DNA of 54,716 nt, from the IMG/VR virus record IMGVR_UViG_3300044712_002217, positions 1 through 54,716 of that record, one strand, 5' to 3'. This stretch comes from a virus. Below, piece by piece: positions 7,020 to 14,809 of this stretch; the first letter of the stretch is position 1, and each line of letters opens with the position of its first letter. The notes below the pieces were generated by a model. That model made no database searches, was not told the DNA's origin, and saw only the letters and a list, made by a program, of their open reading frames with translations. The position numbers and the translations under genes are program-made.

Positions 7020-8720
7020 TTACCAATAAGTTTTTTCTTTAAGGGGCATTTTCCTATTAGTTACAGGCACTTCAGGCAATAGTAGGTGTCTGAAATTCTG
7101 CATAGTTCTCTCTTCTTCAAATTTATTAATTAGGATGCCGCGTTGTTCCATAAAGTCGATTGCTTGAGAAAATGTGTCAATTATGTCACGAGAAGCCTTA
7201 GACGAGTTTGGAAAGCTCGTACAGGCCGATATAAATTTATCACTAAATTTGGTATATTGACCTGCGCTGTCGACTGGCAGATAAATTCGCCCAGATTCAA
7301 TGATAGGAGTGATTTTAATAACTCGGTTAACCTTTGCATCATCCATATGGGCAAAACCACGCGCAGATAGTGACTTTGGGATATATTCAACGATCGTCCT
7401 GTTTCCCATTCGGCGCAGACATTGAATCAGGTTCTCCCCGCTTGCTTTCTTTTCAATAATAACGATGTGTGGTTTCAAACTCGTTTGGGGTTCGTATTCA
7501 TTTGAATCATCGTAAATATTGTGTATTTGCCGCTGAAGAGCATCTAATAGCTCTGGAAAATCAAGCCTGTCATACCACACATTCAGCAACACAACCGCCT
7601 TGGTTTGATCGCTCTGTTTAAACACCCCCCAAGCAGTCGTTGCCGAATGATCCGCGCTAAGTTTAGAGCTCATTGCAGTATCCACTGAAAGAAAAACCAT
7701 CTCTAAATTTTTCATCATACTTAAGGTGAACTTTTTAAACCACTTAGATTTAATTATGTTTCCTTCTTTTGGAGTAGGGTTACCTTGATAAAGTGAGTTG
7801 AAATCTGATTCAGACATAGTTTTTCGAATTCTAACAACGTCAGATTGAGTATAACGTTGAGGGCTCGTTAGTTCGTTCTTTTGTCTTCTCGTATCTTCCC
7901 AAATAATTTTTCCTGTAAAAGGACTTACTACTTTTGCGTGAGTTTCTGGGTCGTACAAAAAAGGGATTACCACATAGGTTAAATTCTTATCCCCCTGAGC
8001 TAAAATTCTACCAAATAAATCTTCTTCATGGCTTCTGTGCATAACTCCAAGTAATATCGATTCACGAAAATTGTCACGTCGTGTATAAAATACCCTTGAA
8101 TATGTTGCCCAGGTTTGTTCGCGGTGAGAGGAATATTGGATCAAGCGTAAATTGTTCGGATCGTCTATCAAAAGCACCGAACCTCCGAAACCTGTGGCGG
8201 CCCCGTCGAAGCCCACAGCTCTTCTTGAGCCTCCTTGCTTTGTTTTTACCCCATCTTTGTTTTCTTTTAAAATTGATAAATCATCACCAAACAAATCTTT
8301 AAATTTTTTACAATTAATCACATCTCGCATAGCAGTGTTGAATTGATTGGCAAGAACCGAACTATAACTTGCGGTTAAAAACGATAATCTAGGCTTGTGC
8401 AAAAGTAAAAAAACCGGCAGTAAAATACTAATTAAAGTTGATTTACCTTCTCGCATAGGGGTTGAAATTAAGGTATCTGATAATTCACCGCGAAGGATTG
8501 CGTTTACAATTGCACAAATGGCATCGATAACTACAGAATCACAAAATGGATTAGAAGTTCCAGCGTTGTCCCAAAAATATTTAACAAACTCTTTGAAATC
8601 GAGAAGCAGCTTTTTTTTAAGTCGCTTTTTTTTGTTATCGTTTTTGAAGTGTTCGATTATTCCTTTAGAAGTAATAAGCGTTTCGTCAATAATTTTATCC
8701 AAACTGCTTTGGGCTAACAT
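7020..8720 (-). CDS. terL: Terminase large subunit (ATPase/nuclease)
   Basis: A 566-aa packaging motor. The ATPase domain has a Walker A-type loop TPMREGKST (87-95) and Walker B SVLLIDD (181-187), with the coupling-type segment LLGVMHRSHEEDL (223-235). The nuclease domain has an RNase H-like metal triad: D347 in FLSVDTAMSS, E423 in IVIIEKKASG, and an Asp in SRDIIDTFSQA (D512/D515). Length is normal for the family. AGAGG precedes the ATG. It stands apart from portal and capsid genes, unlike the usual head operon order. The genome must be packaged by this motor, probably from concatemers; I found no cos or pac site. Confidence 0.95.
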   Translation of the reverse strand: MLAQSSLDKIIDETLITSKGIIEHFKNDNKKKRLKKKLLLDFKEFVKYFWDNAGTSNPFCDSVVIDAICAIVNAILRGELSDTLISTPMREGKSTLISILLPVFLLLHKPRLSFLTASYSSVLANQFNTAMRDVINCKKFKDLFGDDLSILKENKDGVKTKQGGSRRAVGFDGAATGFGGSVLLIDDPNNLRLIQYSSHREQTWATYSRVFYTRRDNFRESILLGVMHRSHEEDLFGRILAQGDKNLTYVVIPFLYDPETHAKVVSPFTGKIIWEDTRRQKNELTSPQRYTQSDVVRIRKTMSESDFNSLYQGNPTPKEGNIIKSKWFKKFTLSMMKNLEMVFLSVDTAMSSKLSADHSATTAWGVFKQSDQTKAVVLLNVWYDRLDFPELLDALQRQIHNIYDDSNEYEPQTSLKPHIVIIEKKASGENLIQCLRRMGNRTIVEYIPKSLSARGFAHMDDAKVNRVIKITPIIESGRIYLPVDSAGQYTKFSDKFISACTSFPNSSKASRDIIDTFSQAIDFMEQRGILINKFEEERTMQNFRHLLLPEVPVTNRKMPLKEKTYW

Positions 8721-8746
8721 TGTTGCCTCTTATTATAAAAATGTTT

Positions 8747-8774
8747 TTGTTTTTATTCCTATCTTAGCTATACT
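8747..8774 (+). promoter_or_regulatory. Promoter for the 8805-10565 gene group
   Basis: TTGTTT (8747-8752), 16 bases, TATACT (8769-8774), with the same GCTATACT -10 element as at 2660 and 10686. It overlaps the region just upstream of the divergent terminase. Confidence 0.55.
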
Positions 8775-8804
8775 GCAAAAGAACCATTAAATGAAAGAAT
8801 TTTC

Positions 8805-9179
8805 ATGAATAAATTAGTAATTTTGGGGGTATTTCAAATCCTCTTTAATACATGCAATGCCACCCACCCTGCTTATGTTTTGGGTGCTTATGATGAGAAA
8901 TTTGCCCAAAAAAGTGGAGATCCTAGTAGTTCGGATGGGTATTTTGTGATTGACACCCGAACAAATAAAATCAAACCCCAAAGCCAACTTCCGTGTCCCC
9001 CCTCTTCTCCTAATACCCATATTATCCCTGATTTTCACAACACGGTTTTAACAAAAATTGTGGCTGTAAAAAGCGAATGGGAGGCGGATTGGTTGATGGA
9101 GCTTGCGGTGTCTCTTTCAATCGCTCAGCGCGAAAATATCAGACGCATGAACGATGAATTAAGAAAAGCTTTGTTGTAA
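8805..9179 (+). CDS. Small exported protein with signal peptide
   Basis: A 124-aa protein starting MNKLVILGVFQILFNTCNA: a short basic end, a hydrophobic stretch and a possible signal-peptidase site after NA. The mature part has a Pro/Ser/Cys segment (LPCPPSSPN) and a helical C-terminus (AQRENIRRMNDELRKALL). I do not recognise the family. It is the first gene of a small rightward group behind a good promoter. An exported phage protein could act in lysis, superinfection exclusion or lysogenic conversion; none is shown by the sequence. Confidence 0.65.
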   Translation: MNKLVILGVFQILFNTCNATHPAYVLGAYDEKFAQKSGDPSSSDGYFVIDTRTNKIKPQSQLPCPPSSPNTHIIPDFHNTVLTKIVAVKSEWEADWLMELAVSLSIAQRENIRRMNDELRKALL

Positions 9180-9196
9180 AAGAGAATGATAAAAAA

Positions 9197-9718
9197 ATGT
9201 CTAGAAAACCCAAAGACCCCTATGGTAGAACTCGGAAACAATTAAAAGAAATAGCAAAAGCTGAAGAAGCTTATTACAATCAAAAAGAAAAAGAGGCATC
9301 CCTTTTATCTTCATTGCTTTCTATTAACGAAGAAAAATTTTATCCCAAACCTTGGGTGCACGCCTTACAAGAAAAGTTAAAGAAAGATCCCAATATATAT
9401 AAGATATGTCTAAAAGACACGATGGTAGTAGTCCCCCCTTTTAGATTTAAATTTCCTCCTTTAAACACAAATGTATATGAGGTAATTTTAGCGATGAATT
9501 TAGAAGAATATTGGGACTTTACAAGGAATTTTTTCCTTTTTTTGGATTGCATAAAAGATTCGATTGCCCAAGCATTAAAAGAATGTGAAAACTCAAATAA
9601 ATTTGGAAAAGGCTTTAAGCCTTATATTCTTCCTACGCTTGAAGAAATAGAGGCTATTGAAAAAGTTTTTGAAAAGGAGGCTCGCGAAGAGTACAATAGG
9701 AATTATGGAAAAAGCTAA
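9197..9718 (+). CDS. Hypothetical protein, paralogue of the next gene
   Basis: A 173-aa unrecognised protein. Its middle matches the next gene: PWVHALQEKLKKDPNIYKI and LKDTM here, PWLEKLREKLKTDPDKYKI and LKDSM there, then a shared aromatic segment (EEYWDFTRNFFLF versus EEYKEFVGNFLFW) and a shared ending (LPTLEEIEAIEKVF versus LPTPEEIEDIGWVF). The N-terminus is highly charged (PKDPYGRTRKQLKEIAKAEE). The pair comes from a tandem duplication. It overlaps the next gene by 14 bases. Confidence 0.75.
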   Translation: MSRKPKDPYGRTRKQLKEIAKAEEAYYNQKEKEASLLSSLLSINEEKFYPKPWVHALQEKLKKDPNIYKICLKDTMVVVPPFRFKFPPLNTNVYEVILAMNLEEYWDFTRNFFLFLDCIKDSIAQALKECENSNKFGKGFKPYILPTLEEIEAIEKVFEKEAREEYNRNYGKS

Positions 9719-10130
9719 AAAAGATGAGCAAATTAAGCTTATAACCTCATTATTTACGATAACCCCTAAGGGTCTTGATTTTAAACCTTGGCTTGAAAAG
9801 TTACGTGAAAAGCTTAAGACAGATCCTGATAAATATAAGATTTTCCTGAAAGATTCAATGGAGATATGGTGTACAACGAAACATTATTTTCCAAGCACTT
9901 CTAATCTCAGCGACTCTGAATTTCTTTACAGCCTAACCCCAGAAGAGTACAAAGAATTCGTAGGTAATTTTTTATTTTGGCTTGGTGGACTCTATTTAAT
10001 GGTGTGCGATGCTCGCCTTGATTATCAATTAGATTTTGAATACGGAAAAAATAATATTTTAATCAAACCCCTTCCCACCCCTGAAGAAATAGAAGACATA
10101 GGGTGGGTTTTTGATTATAGTATTGATTAA
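9705..10130 (+). CDS. Hypothetical protein, paralogue of the preceding gene
   Basis: A 141-aa protein from the ATG at 9705 (MEKAKKDEQIK). The longer frame starts with TTG at 9657 deep inside the upstream gene and is unlikely. It shares the PWxxxLxEKLKxDPxxYKI motif and the LPTxEEIE ending with the preceding protein but lacks its charged N-terminal extension. Its aromatic-rich centre (FLFWLGGLYLMV) may be a buried helix or a marginal membrane segment. Function unknown; the overlapping start suggests translational coupling. Confidence 0.72.
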   Translation: MEKAKKDEQIKLITSLFTITPKGLDFKPWLEKLREKLKTDPDKYKIFLKDSMEIWCTTKHYFPSTSNLSDSEFLYSLTPEEYKEFVGNFLFWLGGLYLMVCDARLDYQLDFEYGKNNILIKPLPTPEEIEDIGWVFDYSID

Positions 10131-10154
10131 TACTTGATATAGGACTATTAAAAA

Positions 10155-10565
10155 ATGAACTATAAGACAAAACATGCCATCCTTTACCTATCTTTAGTTT
10201 TTATGTCTTTCTTTATTTTTGGAGGGATAATAAACCTATTCATACACCAAACAATAATAAAAACTATTGTTGCCTCTTCTTTTTTGGCAGGAATTGGATC
10301 TGTTGTTTATTGCATGCGAGGGATTTATTTGCATTCAATTAAAAATAATGATCACGACTCAAAATTTGACTCATGGTTTTATTTGAGGCCTTTTGTGGGG
10401 TTGTTCAGGGGATTGATATGCTCCTTTGTATTGATTATGTTCAACCTGATTATCAAAAAGCTTTGTCCTGGGGATGGGGTAGGTGCTTTTGAAATAATTT
10501 GGATTTTATTTATATGCTCCTCCGAAGGATATAGACCATTTATAACGAAATTTCTTTTACCTTAA
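10155..10565 (+). CDS. Small integral membrane protein
   Basis: A 136-aa protein with three to four predicted membrane segments: about residues 8-30 (LYLSLVFMSFFIFGGIINLF), 34-54 (IIKTIVASSFLAGIGSVVYC), 78-100 (FVGLFRGLICSFVLIMFNLI) and a weaker one at 108-123. I recognise no family. A multi-span protein of this size could be a holin or a superinfection-exclusion protein. It is the last gene of the 8.8-10.6 kb group and is followed by a terminator. Confidence 0.7.
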   Translation: MNYKTKHAILYLSLVFMSFFIFGGIINLFIHQTIIKTIVASSFLAGIGSVVYCMRGIYLHSIKNNDHDSKFDSWFYLRPFVGLFRGLICSFVLIMFNLIIKKLCPGDGVGAFEIIWILFICSSEGYRPFITKFLLP

Positions 10566-10627
10566 ATTTAAACTTACCCTTGAATATCCGGCTTTACAAT
10601 GATATAGCTTTATCGGGATAGACACCC

Positions 10628-10665
10628 AAAATACCCGCGCTCTCTGATCATATACGCGGGTATTT
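10628..10665 (+). terminator. Strong hairpin ending the 8.8-10.6 kb group
   Basis: AAATACCCGCG (10628-10638) pairs perfectly with CGCGGGTATTT (10655-10665), then AATTT. The stem is 11 bp and GC-rich in the middle. The short T-tract on either side may let it work in both directions. Confidence 0.75.
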
Positions 10666-10691
10666 AATTTGTCGATTTTTTAAGCTATACT
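10663..10691 (+). promoter_or_regulatory. Promoter for the tail module
   Basis: TATACT at 10686-10691, again within GCTATACTT, with a weak TTTAAT 17 bases upstream. AAAAGGAAT precedes the ATG at 10717. The -10 is convincing and the -35 is poor, as expected if a phage activator is used. Confidence 0.45.
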
Positions 10692-10716
10692 TATTCCAAT
10701 AAAAAGGAATAAGAAA

Positions 10717-11712
10717 ATGACAACACAAATTGTTCAATCGACCATTAATCCAATCGTTCCCGCTGACGCAAGTTTAAATGTAATTACCTTAAGTTCGGAA
10801 AACACCCCTGTCTCCCTTGTCTACCCTACAACGTTTATTCAATCTCCAAACTACCTAGCTGCTGCGCTCATTATCTATCAAGGCGCAGGGTTTATTGGTG
10901 GACAAATAATAATGCCATCCGCATTGATCGTCACTCAAAGCGTTGTGTGTTCAATTATGAACGCGGGTTCGTCTACAATTGAAATTCTGGATTTCGGTGA
11001 AAGCCTGATTACTTCAATTGAACCTGGGATCAGTAAACTTTTCTTTTTACTCCCCTCTGATACTCCTGGGGGTGTTTGGAGAGCGATTACCCTAGGAGCA
11101 GGCACTTCAACTGCCGATGCGTCTGCTCTAGCGGGTTATGGGCTAGTTGCAATCGCAAATAAACTCAATAGTTCCTATTCGACCATTTCCGAAACTACGA
11201 GTATAGATTTATCAAATAGTTCAGATGCAAAATTATACAGCTGGCAAGGTGGAAACCTAACGTTAGACCTTGATTTGTTTACCCCAACCCAAGTTGGGTT
11301 TTATTTTATGATCAAAAACGACTCTCCAACTAATGGAATCCTAACGCTTTCTGCAACTTCAATTGATGGTGGAACTAGCGTTGTTTTAACTAAAAATCAA
11401 TCATGTTTTGTAGTTTATTCTATAGATGAAGCAAAGTGGCGAACAGTAGGTTTGGGTAATTTTTCATTTGGGGACGCGATCCAATTTACAGCAAATGGGA
11501 TTCTTTTGATCAATGGAACGGCTTTAAATCCCTCTCTAGCCTATATTTCCCAACCTTCTACAGGTATATTTTCTCAAGGATTGGGAGATGTTTCGTTTAG
11601 TTCGTCAGGTAATAAAACTGCAACAATTGATGTATACGGAATAGACGTTTCGGGAGGAAAATACAAAATTTATGAAAACGATCTCCTTGAATTTGCTGGG
11701 ATTTACCCATGA
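10717..11712 (+). CDS. Fibre-like or tail-associated structural protein
   Basis: A 331-aa Ser/Thr/Ile-rich, beta-strand-dominated protein with few charges, typical of virion surface proteins. It contains hydrophobic beta repeats (YLAAALIIYQGAGFIGGQI; NGILTLSATSIDGGTSV) and ends KYKIYENDLLEFAGIYP. That ending resembles the start of the next protein (VYENSLGEFAKIIG), perhaps a shared docking peptide. Its stop overlaps the next start as ATGA, so it is coupled to the beta-propeller hub gene. Likely a tail or fibre component; no enzymatic motif is visible. Confidence 0.65.
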   Translation: MTTQIVQSTINPIVPADASLNVITLSSENTPVSLVYPTTFIQSPNYLAAALIIYQGAGFIGGQIIMPSALIVTQSVVCSIMNAGSSTIEILDFGESLITSIEPGISKLFFLLPSDTPGGVWRAITLGAGTSTADASALAGYGLVAIANKLNSSYSTISETTSIDLSNSSDAKLYSWQGGNLTLDLDLFTPTQVGFYFMIKNDSPTNGILTLSATSIDGGTSVVLTKNQSCFVVYSIDEAKWRTVGLGNFSFGDAIQFTANGILLINGTALNPSLAYISQPSTGIFSQGLGDVSFSSSGNKTATIDVYGIDVSGGKYKIYENDLLEFAGIYP

Positions 11713-13283
11713 GTAACGTTTACGAAAATTCCCTTGGTGAGTTTGCAAAAATCATAGGGATAGCCCCTGGCGCAAACATAGATATGACCAAATTTTCAAC
11801 CACGATGTGGACAGATTCTCAGCACACAAGGTGGGATAATGGGTTTCCGCGCAAGATGGGGGGGTATGAACTTTTAGATTATGGAACTAACTCTATCGTA
11901 AGAGCTATTTATGTGAATATCGTTAATGATATGCGCAGATATATTTGGATGAAAGACAAAAGCATAATCCAGGTAGACGTGAATCAGATGGGCTCGGTTG
12001 TTGCGCTGAGAGACAGAACGCCAGTCGACTTTGAATTTCCAGACGCAGACAATAATTATAATTATTCCTATAATGAGTTTTCAATCCCTTCTTTTGATGG
12101 GGAAACGCTAAGATCGGTTGTTTATCTTTTTTTTGTTCCTCTTGAAAACGCTAAAAACCCTTTTACAGATAAAGAAAAACCCATTTATTATGGGAGAATG
12201 GATGTCGATGACCCCTTTAAGCAATATGAAGCTTATATTCATGGAAGTGAAACCATGTCACCCATTCGTACGTCGGGGGGTGTTATTGTATATGATCAGA
12301 GGCTATATATCTTTGGAAATGGGGGGTTAGTCTATTTTTCAGAGCGCAATAAGTTCGATACTATACCTCTTGGAAACGAAGCAAGTGGTGGGTCTTTAAA
12401 GCTATTGGCTGCTCGCCCCTGGAGGAATGGTATTCTTTATTGGTCGGCAAATACCCTTTATTTGGGTCAGCAAACGACATTAGCGTATACCCTTACTCCT
12501 CAAACAACTATGACCATTGTCTCGCCAACCTCAATAATCGATGGCAGAAATTCTACTTATTTCTGGATGGGTCATGATCAGATGTATGCCTACAATGGTG
12601 CATTAAGCGTTTTTCAAAACGACAATAACAGAAACTACCTCTTTAAACATTTGAATAAGAATTATTTGGGTAACTGCTGGGGCATGTACTTGGAGGGCTT
12701 TACAGAAATCATGTGGATAGTTCCAAAAGATGATGAAAAAGAGGCGTCTCTAGCCATCATTCATAATACCGAAGAAAAAACATGGTACAAAACGATTTTG
12801 AATCGAAGCACAGGAATCACAACTGGGATTCCACTTTACCCCATTATGGCCGATAACCAAGATTTAGTGGTAACCCCATCAGAACAGTACCCTATTTGGT
12901 ATCACGACAAGGGGGTTAATATGAAAATAGGGAATATCCAATATCCCATTACCGCGTTTGTCGAATCAAGAATGTTCAACCTTTATATGGAAAATCCTCA
13001 AGCAAACATTGCTCTGCAACTAAGACGATTTGAAAAAAATATTGATCAAGTAGGTGATATGCAACTTCAAATCAAATCCTATGATTACCCAGATTCTGTT
13101 GCAATTGAGCAACCTTTAATTACTTTTTCACCAAACACTACAAATATTAACTTTGCAAACGAATCAAGTATATTTACGATTAAGTTCATTTCCAATACTA
13201 TTGATGGATTTTTTCAGTTTGGTCCAATCGTAATAAATTATGTAAACGGGTCAGCCAGACCCACAACCTCGGATATTACATGA
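11709..13283 (+). CDS. Tail hub/nozzle protein, P22 gp10-like beta-propeller
   Basis: A 524-aa protein with repeated blade-like segments alternating short strands and aromatic or Gly turns: RAIYVNIVNDMRRYIWMKD, GGVIVYDQRLYIFGNGGLVY, WRNGILYWSANTLYLGQ, STYFWMGHDQMYAYNGAL and TEIMWIVPKDDEKEASLAI. Length and pattern match the podoviral packaged-DNA stabilisation/tail hub proteins (P22 gp10 type), which plug the connector and bind fibres. The gene is coupled by ATGA overlaps to both neighbours. The gp10 assignment is from recalled architecture and would need a structure comparison. Confidence 0.75.
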   Translation: MSNVYENSLGEFAKIIGIAPGANIDMTKFSTTMWTDSQHTRWDNGFPRKMGGYELLDYGTNSIVRAIYVNIVNDMRRYIWMKDKSIIQVDVNQMGSVVALRDRTPVDFEFPDADNNYNYSYNEFSIPSFDGETLRSVVYLFFVPLENAKNPFTDKEKPIYYGRMDVDDPFKQYEAYIHGSETMSPIRTSGGVIVYDQRLYIFGNGGLVYFSERNKFDTIPLGNEASGGSLKLLAARPWRNGILYWSANTLYLGQQTTLAYTLTPQTTMTIVSPTSIIDGRNSTYFWMGHDQMYAYNGALSVFQNDNNRNYLFKHLNKNYLGNCWGMYLEGFTEIMWIVPKDDEKEASLAIIHNTEEKTWYKTILNRSTGITTGIPLYPIMADNQDLVVTPSEQYPIWYHDKGVNMKIGNIQYPITAFVESRMFNLYMENPQANIALQLRRFEKNIDQVGDMQLQIKSYDYPDSVAIEQPLITFSPNTTNINFANESSIFTIKFISNTIDGFFQFGPIVINYVNGSARPTTSDIT

Positions 13284-13525
13284 AACCTGATTTACCCCTA
13301 CCTGGAAATTTAAGCTTTAAAGAATGGGCTGAAAAATTTATATCAAACTATCCTGGACTTAATATAGCGTTGCCTCGTGAAAATCTTCATTGGACTGAGT
13401 GGGGTAAAATGTTACTCTCAAACCCTGGGTTTGTTTCAACGCCAACCTCGTTAATAGAACTATATAATGAAGACTGGCAGCGTTGGGCAGTCTTAATGAT
13501 TAACCGCCAAGGAGAGCAACAATGA
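13280..13525 (+). CDS. Small tail-module protein with W..WA motifs
   Basis: An 81-aa protein with three similar Trp segments: FKEWAEKF, WTEWGKML and DWQRWAVLM, spaced about 30 residues. Small proteins of this kind often follow the hub gene in podovirus tail modules. It overlaps the hub gene (ATGA) and the following gene (4 bases). Likely a minor virion or tail-assembly protein; the role is inferred from position. Confidence 0.7.
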   Translation: MKPDLPLPGNLSFKEWAEKFISNYPGLNIALPRENLHWTEWGKMLLSNPGFVSTPTSLIELYNEDWQRWAVLMINRQGEQQ

Positions 13526-13806
13526 TGAATAGTTATTCCGATTTAGACGTTTTGAAAGAAAAAATCCTCGAAATGAAACGATCAAACATAAATTCCATAG
13601 TATATGGTCAGATTGATGAAAAAGAAGCCACAAAAATGAGGGGGGCAGTGCTTGCGATTGACGCGATTTTAGAAATGTGCAAGCAAATCCTTAAGGAAAA
13701 AGAAATGGCATTTGAAGGTTTGGCGACTAATAATGTTAAGCCCGATACGTCCACGCTTATCATCAACAGTAAACATACACATAGTCCAAGCTTTCCATCA
13801 TGGTAG
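13522..13806 (+). CDS. Small helical protein of the tail module
   Basis: A 94-aa protein starting MMNSYSDLDVLKEKILEMKR. Residues 1-65 look helical and charged (EKEATKMRGAVLAIDAILEMCKQILKEK); the tail is polar and disordered (THSPSFPSW). It overlaps the preceding gene and is the last of the coupled set. It could be a tail chaperone or minor component. Not recognised. Confidence 0.65.
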   Translation: MMNSYSDLDVLKEKILEMKRSNINSIVYGQIDEKEATKMRGAVLAIDAILEMCKQILKEKEMAFEGLATNNVKPDTSTLIINSKHTHSPSFPSW

Positions 13807-13880
13807 GCATGCTTTTATTTTGTTCACATTATTTCCAAAACATAGTAAAACTCTAATGAAGTAAATTTATGGAGACTTAA

Positions 13881-14621
13881 ATGCTTACCCTTGAAGAAAA
13901 TACAGCACTTTTATATCCAAAAATCCTAACAGCCTTTGAAAGGGGTGACCGATATAAGTTTGTTCAAAATCCTGATACCCAAATAATGGGAGGATACCAA
14001 TGGTGTAAGCCCGAGTTTGATGAAATTAAAACGTTTGAGGTGACACAAAAAATAGACGGAACAAATACACGGGTGGTATATAAAAACGGCAAAGTCTATT
14101 TTTTGGGAAAAACAGAAGAGTCAACGTTTCTTCACGAACATATTTTAAAACTGGAGTCGATTTTTCCTGTCGAAAAACTAAAATTTGTCTTTGGAGATAA
14201 GGACGTTACCCTATATGGAGAATTTTTTGGTGGTAAAATCCAAGCTGGGTCAACTGTAAATCAAGAAGAAGATTTTATTTTGTTTGATGTCAAAATTGGT
14301 GATTTGTGGTTGCTATTTAAAGATATTAAGGACATTGCTGAAAAGCTTAATATTAATGTAGTGCCATTCATAGGTCTGTTGAATATAGATGAAATTATCG
14401 AGATTGCAAAAAATGGTTACCCGTCTCTGATACCAACCATTCCAACCCCTGAGGGGATTATAGCAAAATCCGCAAGTGGCTTGAGATTTACAGACGGCGA
14501 GCGTGTTATGTTTAAACTTAAGAGCAAAGATTTTAAACAAGGGGGAAGTGCAAAAACAGACTTGTTTGATGGTGGACGACACCCGCTGCTTCAACTGATG
14601 TTCCCAGAAGAGAAATCTTAG
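13881..14621 (+). CDS. RNA ligase (Rnl2-like nucleotidyltransferase)
   Basis: A 246-aa ATP-dependent RNA ligase of the T4 Rnl2/RNA_ligase family. The adenylated lysine is K57 in QKIDGTN (motif I). Motif III-type LYGEFFGGKI is at 111-120, IIIa-type FILFDVKIGD at 132-141, motif IV EGIIAK at 191-196 and motif V MFKLKSKDF at 210-218. It is close to the minimal size of the catalytic domain, so specificity may come from partners. Phage RNA ligases typically reseal tRNAs broken by host anticodon nucleases. No polynucleotide kinase partner is visible here. ATGGAGA precedes the start. It sits alone in the tail module, as a moron-type insertion would. Confidence 0.9.
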   Translation: MLTLEENTALLYPKILTAFERGDRYKFVQNPDTQIMGGYQWCKPEFDEIKTFEVTQKIDGTNTRVVYKNGKVYFLGKTEESTFLHEHILKLESIFPVEKLKFVFGDKDVTLYGEFFGGKIQAGSTVNQEEDFILFDVKIGDLWLLFKDIKDIAEKLNINVVPFIGLLNIDEIIEIAKNGYPSLIPTIPTPEGIIAKSASGLRFTDGERVMFKLKSKDFKQGGSAKTDLFDGGRHPLLQLMFPEEKS

Positions 14622-14702
14622 TGTTTATATAAATAAAAAGTGATATATTATAAAAGTCTTAAGTTATCTGTTCTTGCTTTCGACGATAATAACTCTCCTT
14701 AG

Positions 14703-14731
14703 CCCAAAAGAGAAATCTTTTGGGTTTTTTT
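14703..14731 (+). terminator. Intrinsic terminator after RNA ligase
   Basis: CCCAAAAG (14703-14710), six bases, CTTTTGGG (14717-14724), then seven T. Textbook form. Confidence 0.9.
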
Positions 14732-14769
14732 ATCAAAAATTAATGATGTAATCGACTCCTCATACGAGG

Positions 14770-14775
14770 TATAAT
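14770..14775 (+). promoter_or_regulatory. Consensus -10 box before the 14810 gene
   Basis: A perfect TATAAT lies 34 bases before the ATG at 14810, with no recognisable -35. A small CCTC/GAGG dyad (14758-14769) directly abuts it and could be an activator or repressor contact. Confidence 0.45.
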
Positions 14776-14809
14776 CAAATATATAAAAAATAAGAAATAA
14801 GGTTTTTTC

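Noticed and set aside
8081-8790. Rightward frames opposite the terminase
   Set aside because: Shadow frames of a certain terminase gene with no start signals.
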